The notes under the pieces were generated by a model. The model was given only the letters and a program-made list of their open reading frames with translations, was not told where the DNA came from and ran no database searches. Positions 1 through 4,716 of a DNA stretch of 5,560 nt are shown here, piece by piece. Location: NCBI GenBank assembly GCA_016934695.1, contig JAFGSH010000009.1:1-5560 (forward strand), read 5' to 3'. Within the stretch, counting starts at the first letter, position 1. Every line of letters begins with the position of its first letter. The translations under genes were made by a program, and so were the position numbers. This DNA is from Deltaproteobacteria bacterium (lineage in GTDB: Bacteria > Desulfobacterota > Syntrophia > Syntrophales > UBA2210).

Positions 1-87
1 GTTCTGTACACCTCTCTCTTCTTCCGTACTGCGGGCGACCATCGGCCCGTTGCATCATTGTTCCACCGGGAAGACGGCCATCTCCTG

Positions 88-423
88 TTAGCCCATATCA
101 TCACTCAACTTCCTGCCTCCCAAGACATGGATATGCAGGTGAAAGATCACCTGGCCTCCTTCCGCATTGCAGTTGATCACGGTCCTGAACCCCTTTTCGG
201 CAATTCCCTTCACCGCGGCAACCTCCCGCACCGCCGCCATCAGGCCCTCCATCATGCCGACCGGAACATCCATGAGGGTGGCCACGTGCGTCTTCGGTAC
301 CACTACCACGTGCACGGGGGCCATCGGGTTGACATCCTCAAAGGCCACGGCATCCGATGACTCATAGACAACGGTGGCCGGGATCTCTCCCCGGACGATC
401 CTGCAGAAGATACACCCCTCCAT
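88..423 (-). CDS. HIT (histidine triad) family nucleotide hydrolase, Hint-like
   Basis: The 111-residue product has the layout of the Hint/HIT branch of purine nucleoside phosphoramidate hydrolases, small cytosolic dimers that cleave adenosine 5'-phosphoramidates or AMP conjugates. Visible motifs are the N-terminal C4-x-x-C7 zinc pair followed by RGEIP, the PKTH segment (H46, a probable further zinc ligand), and the triad H95-L-H97-I-H99 followed by VLGG. H97 is the expected nucleophile. An in-frame GTG lies two codons upstream, but it sits only one base after the AGGAGG ribosome binding site. The ATG at 423 is seven bases away and gives the usual family N-terminus MEGCIFC, so I chose it. It starts 11 bases after the hisA stop and is the last clear gene of the his operon. 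HIT genes occur next to his genes in other bacteria. No role in histidine synthesis is established from the sequence, and the natural substrate is unknown. Confidence 0.95.
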   Translation of the reverse strand: MEGCIFCRIVRGEIPATVVYESSDAVAFEDVNPMAPVHVVVVPKTHVATLMDVPVGMMEGLMAAVREVAAVKGIAEKGFRTVINCNAEGGQVIFHLHIHVLGGRKLSDDMG

Positions 424-430
424 ATCCACA

Positions 431-436
431 CCTCCT
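431..436 (-). promoter_or_regulatory. Ribosome binding site of the HIT gene
   Basis: A perfect AGGAGG on the minus strand lies seven bases before the ATG at 423 and only one base before the in-frame GTG at 429. Its position decides the start in favour of the ATG. It overlaps the last two bases of the hisA stop codon. Confidence 0.8.
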
Positions 437-1166
437 ACGCAAATTTCGCAACCCGTGCTATGGCATCCTCCAGCTTCAAGGTCCCGGTGTAGAGCGCCTT
501 CCCTGTTATGACGCCCATGATCCCCGCCCCCCCCTCTTCGAGGAGCCGGTCGATGTCACGGATACTCGCAACACCCCCCGAGGCGATGATCGGGATATCG
601 ACGGATTCGGCAAGCAGCCGCGTGGATACGAGGTTGACCCCCGATTCCATGCCGTCCCGCCGTATATCGGTGTATATGACGGCATCCAGTCCGCACCCCT
701 CATACTGAGCGGCGATCTCCGCAGGAGACCGATCGGTGCCCTCCGTCCATCCCTCGACAGCGACCCTGCCGTCACGGGCGTCGAGGGCGAGGATGATGCG
801 CCCCGGGTAACGGGCGCACGCATCGAGGACAAACGGCCTGGCCTTGAAGGCCACGGTACCCAGTATCACATAGCCGACCCCCATGGCGAGGTATTCATCA
901 ACGGTCTGCATGTTTCGGATCCCGCCCCCTACCTGCAGGGGGACATCAACCGCACGGACGATCTCTTCGATAACGCTTCTGTTGCGGGGTGTTCCGTCAC
1001 GGGAACCGTCGAGATCGACCACGTGAATGCGCTCCGCCCCCTTTTCCTGCCACTGCCGTGCGATATCGACGGGATGATTCGAATACACGGTCGACCGATC
1101 AAAGTCGCCCTGGAGAAGGCGCACGCACTTGCCTCCCTTGAGATCTATAGCCGGTATGATGATCAC
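435..1166 (-). CDS. hisA: HisA, phosphoribosylformimino-AICAR-phosphate isomerase (ProFAR isomerase)
   Basis: HisA catalyses the Amadori rearrangement of ProFAR to PRFAR, the step before the HisH-HisF synthase, as a cytosolic (beta/alpha)8 barrel. The 243-residue product is full length. It starts IIIPAIDLKGGKCVRL with the catalytic D8, has VGGGIR at about 79-84 (phosphate binding), the second catalytic aspartate D129 in LALDARDG, then the GWTEG loop, and the second phosphate site in ASGGVAS and GVITGKALY near the C-terminus. These features, including the pair D8/D129, distinguish it from the paralogue HisF. The reading frame is open 27 codons further upstream, but that extension overlaps the lipoprotein gene and lacks family similarity. 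The GTG at 1166 restores the normal N-terminus. The start overlaps the upstream stop as GTGA, and an AAGGA lies nine bases before it, so translation is probably coupled to the lipoprotein gene. Confidence 0.97.
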   Translation of the reverse strand: MIIIPAIDLKGGKCVRLLQGDFDRSTVYSNHPVDIARQWQEKGAERIHVVDLDGSRDGTPRNRSVIEEIVRAVDVPLQVGGGIRNMQTVDEYLAMGVGYVILGTVAFKARPFVLDACARYPGRIILALDARDGRVAVEGWTEGTDRSPAEIAAQYEGCGLDAVIYTDIRRDGMESGVNLVSTRLLAESVDIPIIASGGVASIRDIDRLLEEGGAGIMGVITGKALYTGTLKLEDAIARVAKFA

Positions 1167-1843
1167 CTGGCAGATTCCTTCATGTCGGGAAAGTCCTTCA
1201 GTATCTTCCGCACGCCCTCCCGTGACAACTCCTCGGCGGTCATCCATTTCCCGCCGCCCCGGATAAAGGGAAGGATATCCAGGATGTTTTCCAGCAGCGA
1301 ACTCTGGGTCTTGTCAAAGACTCCCTTCCATACCGTCACCCCGTCCTCAACGCGGATCAGATGGATGCAGAAGGCGACCGAAGCGGGTCGTTCAGCGGAA
1401 TAATCAAAACCCTTCCTCTCCCGGAAGCAGAAGAGGTGGCCCGCAACAATGCCGTCCGCCCCGATCTCCTTCCCCACCGTTTGCAGTATCTCCAAGGGAG
1501 GGGCTCCCGGGGAGCCGACAGACACCCGGCGGTACACGCCGCGTACCTCCTGGGGAGGGATCACGGTGCATCCCTCGACAGGGGTGAGCCCCTCTACGAA
1601 GAATTGCTCAATCCCCTCTTGTGGATTCCCCGAAAAGGGACAGGCCCGAAAGGTTGCCCCCGAGATGGGACATAGGACAACCCGCGCAGCCGGATCTCCG
1701 GGAACAACCGCCTGGAACGGGATAACGGCGATCTTCTCGAAGCGAACACCTCTTTGAAGGAGGGTGGTCGTCCCCCCCCGATGGGGCGCACACCCGGCGA
1801 GGAGGGCCGCGCACACCGCCCCGCACAGGAGAACCCGGAACAT
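1163..1843 (-). CDS. Putative outer-membrane lipoprotein of unknown function, LpoB/CsgG-like in outline
   Basis: I do not recognise a named family with certainty. The 226-residue product begins with a lipoprotein signal peptide: short basic start, hydrophobic stretch 4-16, and lipobox LLAGC with C18 as the lipidated residue. The mature part opens with a polar linker, then KIAVIPF (about 37-43), a twin CPxSG motif (C58 and C68), GADGIVAGHLFCF (128-140), a strand ending IHLIRVEDGVTVWKG (160-174), and a helical C-terminus with RKILKDFP. The pattern 'KIAVIPF ... IGADGIVAG ... DGVTVWKG' resembles the alpha/beta fold of LpoB/CsgG/GNA1162-type lipoproteins; this is an inference from pattern. The gene sits between hisB and hisA, 115 bases after hisB, and its TGA overlaps the hisA GTG. 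The frame is open upstream to 2005, but only the ATG at 1843 gives a signal peptide. No good Shine-Dalgarno sequence precedes it. Confidence 0.8.
   Translation of the reverse strand: MFRVLLCGAVCAALLAGCAPHRGGTTTLLQRGVRFEKIAVIPFQAVVPGDPAARVVLCPISGATFRACPFSGNPQEGIEQFFVEGLTPVEGCTVIPPQEVRGVYRRVSVGSPGAPPLEILQTVGKEIGADGIVAGHLFCFRERKGFDYSAERPASVAFCIHLIRVEDGVTVWKGVFDKTQSSLLENILDILPFIRGGGKWMTAEELSREGVRKILKDFPDMKESAR
1176..1180 (-). promoter_or_regulatory. Ribosome binding site of hisA
   Basis: AAGGA on the minus strand lies nine bases before the GTG at 1166, inside the last codons of the lipoprotein gene. It supports the GTG as the hisA start over the upstream in-frame ATG at 1247. Confidence 0.6.
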
Positions 1844-1867
1844 GTCGGAATAAGAAGATGAATTTTT

Positions 1868-1877
1868 GATACGTATC
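1868..1877. repeat. 10-bp perfect palindrome between hisB and the lipoprotein gene
   Basis: GATACGTATC reads the same on both strands and lies 25 bases before the lipoprotein ATG, in the only sizeable gap of the operon. It could be an operator or chance. A weak TTTACA-like hexamer lies upstream of it on the minus strand, but no convincing -10 element follows, so I do not call an internal promoter. Confidence 0.4.
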
Positions 1878-1958
1878 ACCCCGCTTTGTAAAATTTCCCT
1901 AATACCGGCCCCCACGGGGAATGTCATGGAGAGGTTCTCAGCGTGGCAGACAGTGAAT

Positions 1959-2543
1959 TCAGAGAGATCCCTTTGTCGACAGGACACCCTTGATCCGATC
2001 ATCAATGCGGACCGCCTCCCTCAGGGCACGGGCGAACGCCTTGAAGACGGCCTCTGCTATGTGGTGAGGATCCTTACCATATATGACGTTCACGTGCAAG
2101 GTTATTCCTCCGTGATCCGTAAAGGACCTGAAGAATTCCTCAAGGAGGAGAGGGTCGAAGTCCCGGATCTTCTTCCCGCCGAATTCTGCCCTGAAAACCA
2201 GGAACGGCCTCCCTGAGATATCGATACAGACGTGGCACAGGGCCTCGTCCATGGGGACACAGGCCGAACCGTAACGGGCCATTCCCTTCTTGTCGCCCAC
2301 GGCCTCCCGAACCGCTTTCCCAAAGCATATCCCGATATCTTCCACGAGGTGATGATAGTCCACGTCCGTGTCCCCGCTCCCCTGGAGATGCAGATCGAAG
2401 AATCCGTGCCTCGCAAAGAGGGTGAGCATGTGATCGAGGAAGGGGATCGCTGTGGATATCTTCCCCACCCCTTCTCCATCAAGGTTGATCTCAAACGATA
2501 TATCCGTTTCCGTGGTCTTTCTGGTTACCCTGTGCGTGCGCAT
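1959..2543 (-). CDS. hisB: HisB, imidazoleglycerol-phosphate dehydratase (monofunctional)
   Basis: The enzyme dehydrates imidazole glycerol phosphate to imidazole acetol phosphate, using two bound manganese ions in a 24-subunit cytosolic assembly. The 194-residue product has the normal length of the monofunctional enzyme, with no histidinol-phosphatase domain attached. The two metal-binding repeats are visible as H64-H65-L-V-E68-D69 and H160-H161-I-A-E164. Other conserved segments are FLDHML (H38), ARHGFFDL (H46), PMDEAL (D99, E100), FF..F..HGGITLH (to H150) and the C-terminal KGVLSTKG. The start at 2543 gives the standard opening RVTRKTTETDI. It is preceded by AAAGGAG at about ten bases, within a 16-base gap after the hisG stop. 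Placement after hisG and the shared strand indicate co-transcription. Confidence 0.97.
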   Translation of the reverse strand: MRTHRVTRKTTETDISFEINLDGEGVGKISTAIPFLDHMLTLFARHGFFDLHLQGSGDTDVDYHHLVEDIGICFGKAVREAVGDKKGMARYGSACVPMDEALCHVCIDISGRPFLVFRAEFGGKKIRDFDPLLLEEFFRSFTDHGGITLHVNVIYGKDPHHIAEAVFKAFARALREAVRIDDRIKGVLSTKGSL

Positions 2544-2559
2544 ACCCCCCGATCTCCTT

Positions 2560-3432
2560 TTACAACACCTTGTTGAGAGGATACTCGATGATTCCTTCAG
2601 CCCCCGCCTCCCGGAGGATCGGTATCAGATCTCTGACGATATCCCGGTCCACGACGGCTTCGACGGCGAACCAGTTCTCGTCGTACAGCCCGGACGTGGT
2701 CGGGGCCTTCAGGGAAGGAAGGAGCAGGACGACCCTCCCCAGATTCTCCTTGGCAACGTTCATCTTGAGACCGACCTTGCCCATCGCCATGAGCGATCCG
2801 GAGAGGAGGGCGCTGATCTGCTCCATCTTTCTCCTCTTCCAGGGGTCGTCCCACGCCTTCTTGTTGGCGATCAGCTGGGTGTTCGTCTCCAAAAGCTCAT
2901 GGATAATCTTCAGTTTGTTGGCCCGGAGGGTGCTCCCGGTCTCCGTCACCTCCACGATTGCATCCACGAGTCCTTCGACCACCTTCGCCTCCGTGGCACC
3001 CCAGGAAAATTCCAGGTGCGCCTCTACCCCCCGCTCCTGCAGATACCTGCGGGTAAAGTTCACCAGCTCCGTGGATATCCTTTTGCCGGCCACATCCTCC
3101 AGGGTCTTGATGGGGGAATTCTCACGGACCACAAGCACCCAGCGGGCACGTCGCGTGGATGCCTTCGAATAGATGAGATCCCGGACGACAACTACATCGG
3201 ATTCGTTTTCAAGGATCCAGTCCTTTCCGGTAAGGCCGAGGTCGATGGTCCCGTCATCGACATACCGGGACATCTCCTGCGCCCTCACCAGGGCGCAGGA
3301 GATGTCTTCATCATCGATATCGGGGAAGTAACTCCTGGCATCGTAAGTTATGCGCCATCCCGCCCTTTTGAAGAGTTCGATCGTATTGGCCTCGAGGCTC
3401 CCTTTCGGTATACCCAGTTTCAGTTTCTTCAT
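2560..3432 (-). CDS. hisG: HisG, ATP phosphoribosyltransferase, long form with regulatory domain
   Basis: HisG catalyses the first committed step, condensing ATP with PRPP to phosphoribosyl-ATP. At 290 residues this is the long form (HisG-L). It has a bilobal catalytic part at about 1-212, opening with LGIPKGSL and containing [13 protein letters not shown], and the PRPP-binding segment [12 protein letters not shown] at 161-172. An ACT-like C-terminal domain (about 213-290, ending [15 protein letters not shown]) normally gives feedback inhibition by histidine. Long HisG does not need HisZ, and no hisZ is seen here. The ATG overlaps the hisI stop as ATGA, implying coupled translation. Codons 43-54 are embedded in a perfect 17-bp inverted repeat (see the repeat entry), yet the encoded stretch [12 protein letters not shown] fits the family, so the gene looks intact. 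Confidence 0.97.
   Translation of the reverse strand: MKKLKLGIPKGSLEANTIELFKRAGWRITYDARSYFPDIDDEDISCALVRAQEMSRYVDDGTIDLGLTGKDWILENESDVVVVRDLIYSKASTRRARWVLVVRENSPIKTLEDVAGKRISTELVNFTRRYLQERGVEAHLEFSWGATEAKVVEGLVDAIVEVTETGSTLRANKLKIIHELLETNTQLIANKKAWDDPWKRRKMEQISALLSGSLMAMGKVGLKMNVAKENLGRVVLLLPSLKAPTTSGLYDENWFAVEAVVDRDIVRDLIPILREAGAEGIIEYPLNKVL
3269..3306. repeat. Perfect 17-bp inverted repeat with 4-base loop inside hisG
   Basis: The arm at 3269-3285 is exactly complementary to the arm at 3290-3306, separated by CACC on the plus strand. In the hisG mRNA this would be a very stable, GC-rich hairpin covering codons 43-54 and the first two bases of codon 55, with a GGTG loop. No U-run follows on either strand, so it is not an ordinary intrinsic terminator. 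The structure is read directly from the sequence; any function is unknown. Confidence 0.95.
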
Positions 3433-3806
3433 GTCGCGTACACGTCCTCCGGATCAAACACCCGTTCACCGATGATCTCCACGTCTCCGCCGGAGATCCT
3501 TCGATAAAAACAGGACCGGTACCCCATATGACATGCGGCACCCCCCCGCTGATCCACCTTGAACACCACGGTGTCCAGATCGCAATCCACGAGGATCTCC
3601 TTGACCGTCTGGACATTGCCGGATGTCTCACCCTTGACCCAGAGGGTGTTCCGTGACCTGCTCCAGTACGTCGCCCTCCCCGTCTCCACCGTCTTTTCCC
3701 AGGCCTCCCGGTTCATATAGGCCAGCATCAGCACTTCACCCGTCACGTAATCCTGCGCCACGACAGGGATCAGACCCGCCCCCTTCTCAAAATCAAGCTC
3801 CACCAT
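3429..3806 (-). CDS. hisI: HisI, phosphoribosyl-AMP cyclohydrolase (monofunctional)
   Basis: HisI opens the purine ring of phosphoribosyl-AMP to give ProFAR, the third step of histidine synthesis. It is a cytosolic dimer using zinc and magnesium. The 125-residue product contains the whole signature: [18 protein letters not shown] near the start, [19 protein letters not shown] at about 45-63, the magnesium aspartates D74, D76 and D78 in DCDLD, and the zinc cysteines C75, C92 and C99 in [14 protein letters not shown] and the FYR that follows. The length and C-terminus show no fused HisE (pyrophosphohydrolase) domain, so HisE must be encoded elsewhere. It is the first gene of the operon. The ATG at 3806 has AAAGGA six bases upstream and lies about 60 bases after a predicted start of transcription. 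Its TGA overlaps the hisG ATG. Confidence 0.97.
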   Translation of the reverse strand: MVELDFEKGAGLIPVVAQDYVTGEVLMLAYMNREAWEKTVETGRATYWSRSRNTLWVKGETSGNVQTVKEILVDCDLDTVVFKVDQRGGAACHMGYRSCFYRRISGGDVEIIGERVFDPEDVYAT

Positions 3807-3871
3807 GCAACATCCTTTCCCCGTCCCCCTTCCGGGCCGCGGGTTCTCTACCGATTATCTGAAAGTGTATG

Positions 3872-3900
3872 AAGATAATGCAATATCCCTTTTTAGGCAA
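3872..3900 (-). promoter_or_regulatory. Sigma70-like promoter of the his operon
   Basis: On the minus strand a -35 element TTGCCT (3900-3895) is followed after exactly 17 bases by a -10 element TATCTT (3877-3872). Transcription would start near 3865, giving a leader of roughly 60 bases before hisI. That leader has no run of histidine codons and no terminator-like hairpin, so classical his attenuation is not indicated. Confidence 0.5.
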
Positions 3901-3928
3901 GTCCTTTTTCTCGATTTTGATCTTGCCT
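3895..3928. repeat. Inverted repeat AGGCAAG...CTTGCCT between divergent promoters
   Basis: Seven-base arms at 3895-3901 and 3922-3928 are perfectly complementary, with 20 bases between them. Each arm contains the TTGCCT hexamer that would act as the -35 element of one of two divergent promoters. It may be an operator, or simply the two similar -35 boxes facing away from each other. Confidence 0.6.
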
Positions 3929-3951
3929 GCGGTTCATTTTTATGCTATCTG
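3923..3951 (+). promoter_or_regulatory. Candidate promoter for the small membrane protein gene
   Basis: TTGCCT (3923-3928) and TATCTG (3946-3951) are 17 bases apart and mirror the his promoter. A better -10-like hexamer, TATACT, lies at 3969-3974 but has no good -35 at the right distance. Which of the two is used cannot be settled by eye. Confidence 0.35.
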
Positions 3952-3960
3952 AAAAACTCA

Positions 3961-3985
3961 GTTATTGCTATACTGTTAGCGTAAC
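3961..3985. repeat. Imperfect dyad over the TATACT element
   Basis: GTTATTGCTA (3961-3970) is nearly complementary to TAGCGTAAC (3977-3985), differing by one extra base and one mismatch. A tighter dyad, TGTTA-GCG-TAACA, lies within and just beyond it at 3974-3986. The position across a possible -10 and transcription start suits a repressor site for the following gene. This is inference only. Confidence 0.4.
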
Positions 3986-4024
3986 AATCCTGGCATATTT
4001 TTGACAGAAGGAGGTTGAGGGATC

Positions 4025-4324
4025 ATGAAGGTATTGATAGGCGGTATCATCGCGGCAGTCCTGGGGCTGATCGGACTGGTCATCTGGTGGGAACCCTTTC
4101 TCGAGCTGCTTCAAGGCGGAATCCCCGTCGTCCTCCTGCTTGGAGGCGCCCTTGCCGTATATGTCGGCTTCGACGAAATGACGGATAAGATGAAGTCGAA
4201 AGAAGAAGAACAGGCAAGCATGGAGGATCTGAACGCCGCAAAAGAAGAAGCGAAAAAGGCCAAAGCCGAGGCCGAAAAGTATAAAGCGGAGCTGGAAAAG
4301 GCGAAAACCGCAAAGAAAAAGTAG
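4025..4324 (+). CDS. Small membrane protein, two hydrophobic helices and a charged helical tail; unknown function
   Basis: The 99-residue product is not one I can assign to a named family. It has two hydrophobic segments, about 4-22 (with IWW at the end) and about 29-48 (PVVLLLGGALAVYVGF), joined by a short turn. These would form a hairpin in the inner membrane. Residues 50-99 are almost entirely Lys, Glu, Ala and Gln, with no Pro or Gly, and should form one long charged helix or coiled coil, ending in KKK. The tail is probably cytoplasmic because of its charge; this is inference. The ATG at 4025 is preceded by AAGGAGG with a ten-base gap, a strong start signal. The gene is divergent from the his operon and followed by a long gap, so it is probably a single-gene unit. 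The reverse frame is open across it but looks like a codon-bias shadow. Confidence 0.8.
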   Translation: MKVLIGGIIAAVLGLIGLVIWWEPFLELLQGGIPVVLLLGGALAVYVGFDEMTDKMKSKEEEQASMEDLNAAKEEAKKAKAEAEKYKAELEKAKTAKKK

Positions 4325-4434
4325 TCCCCTGATCGAGACCGGCATCGCGCACCACACGGGGAAAGCCGGGTTGTGTTTCGACGGGTCACCGTGTGCGGCG
4401 AGGGCCACAGGTGCCGGGGAACCGTAAATACTAT

Positions 4435-4463
4435 TTGACAGGTTATGCCAAATCGGTTACTAA
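4435..4463 (+). promoter_or_regulatory. Candidate promoter of the TRAP receptor gene
   Basis: A perfect -35 hexamer TTGACA (4435-4440) is followed after 17 bases by TACTAA (4458-4463), a weak -10. The -35 overlaps a small palindrome AAATACTATTT (4426-4436). If used, transcription would start near 4470 and leave a leader of nearly 250 bases. Confidence is limited by the poor -10. Confidence 0.3.
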
Positions 4464-4500
4464 GGTCTGGCCAAGTTTTCAGGATCGGGACCGCGTTATG

Positions 4501-4557
4501 GATAATACATCATTATCTTCCCTGCCGATTATCTTACGCTCCATGTGTAAGACTTAC
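4501..4557. repeat. Cluster of short dyads and direct repeats, possible operator
   Basis: GATAAT (4501-4506) is inverted as ATTATC (4512-4517). ATTATCTT occurs twice, at 4512-4519 and 4528-4535, 16 bases apart. CTTAC (4533-4537), GTAAG (4547-4551) and CTTAC (4553-4557) form two overlapping dyads, the second being the 11-base palindrome GTAAGACTTAC. Such clustering in front of a transporter gene suggests regulator binding, but no known consensus is matched. Confidence 0.4.
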
Positions 4558-4567
4558 TCATATTAAT

Positions 4568-4605
4568 GCCTGCTTCCTGACCCGCATCAGGGCAGGAAAG
4601 CAGGC
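4568..4605 (+). repeat. Stem-loop in the TRAP receptor leader
   Basis: GCCTGCTT pairs with AAGCAGGC, CCTG with CAGG, and CCC with GGG, giving 15 base pairs with one bulged A on each side and the loop GCATCA. No U-run follows on either strand, so it is more likely a leader structure or protein site than an intrinsic terminator. Confidence 0.8.
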
Positions 4606-4651
4606 CATCATACCACCGTAGTTTCCGTCATATTTTCGACAGTCTGCAACA

Positions 4652-4692
4652 GGCCTCCCGTGCCTCCCCTATAGAGGGGGAAGGGGAAGGCC
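4652..4692 (+). repeat. Stem-loop just before the TRAP receptor ribosome binding site
   Basis: Outer arms GGCCT (4652-4656) and AGGCC (4688-4692) enclose an inner stem in which CCTCCCCT (4663-4670) pairs with AGGGG (4675-4679) and AGG (4682-4684), leaving a two-base bulge and the loop ATAG. The same CCCCT could instead pair with AGGGG of the ribosome binding site at 4704-4708, so two exclusive folds are possible. Confidence 0.6.
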
Positions 4693-4716
4693 GTAATTAC
4701 GTGAGGGGGGAAAATC

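Larger units (their letters stand above)
4325..4716 (+). other. 392-base non-coding stretch: structured leader region of the TRAP receptor gene
   Basis: I find no convincing gene here. The first part (4325-4425) is GC-rich with short complementary pieces, such as CCGGC/GCCGG (4339-4343, 4365-4369) and CACACGG/CCGTGTG (4353-4359, 4389-4395). No T-run follows them, so no clear terminator is visible for the gene before. Then come a TTGACA-containing promoter candidate, a set of short AT-rich dyads (4501-4557) and two stem-loops (4568-4605, 4652-4692) before the ribosome binding site. I could not match the region to a known riboswitch class. Confidence 0.6.

Noticed and set aside
1..58. Possible start of a further minus-strand gene after the HIT gene
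   Set aside because: ATGs at 58/55 and at 42 open two different frames to the window edge. Only a weak GGTGGA precedes the first pair, and there is too little sequence to decide between them.
926..943. CCCCCT/AGGGGG inverted repeat in hisA
   Set aside because: Only six pairs, and it falls on codons for the conserved PLQVGGGIR segment, so protein sequence explains it.
357..1403. Long plus-strand open frame of 348 codons
   Set aside because: It lies antisense to hisA and the lipoprotein gene, both well supported. The product is Pro/Arg-rich with no domain pattern, as expected for a codon-bias shadow in GC-rich DNA.
1772..1779. G8 tract just after the lipobox, possible phase-variation site
   Set aside because: A second 8-base tract lies in hisA (527-534) and a 7-base tract in hisI (3541-3547), where phase variation makes little sense. 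The tracts reflect Gly codon use, although the one in the lipoprotein could still slip.
2452..3507. Plus-strand open frame of 351 codons
   Set aside because: It is antisense to hisG, which is unmistakable; the antisense product has no recognisable motif or start signal.
3991..4006. Sigma54-like TGGCAT...TGACA before the small membrane gene
   Set aside because: The nearly invariant GC of the -12 element is missing at the required spacing, and the site is too close to the ATG.
4339..4395. Intrinsic terminator after the small membrane gene
   Set aside because: Complementary pieces exist but no T-run follows any of them, so a rho-independent terminator is not supported.
4445..4621. 58-codon plus-strand open frame in the TRAP upstream region
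   Set aside because: No proper ribosome binding site, random-looking Arg/Cys-rich product, and overlap with promoter-like and dyad sequences.
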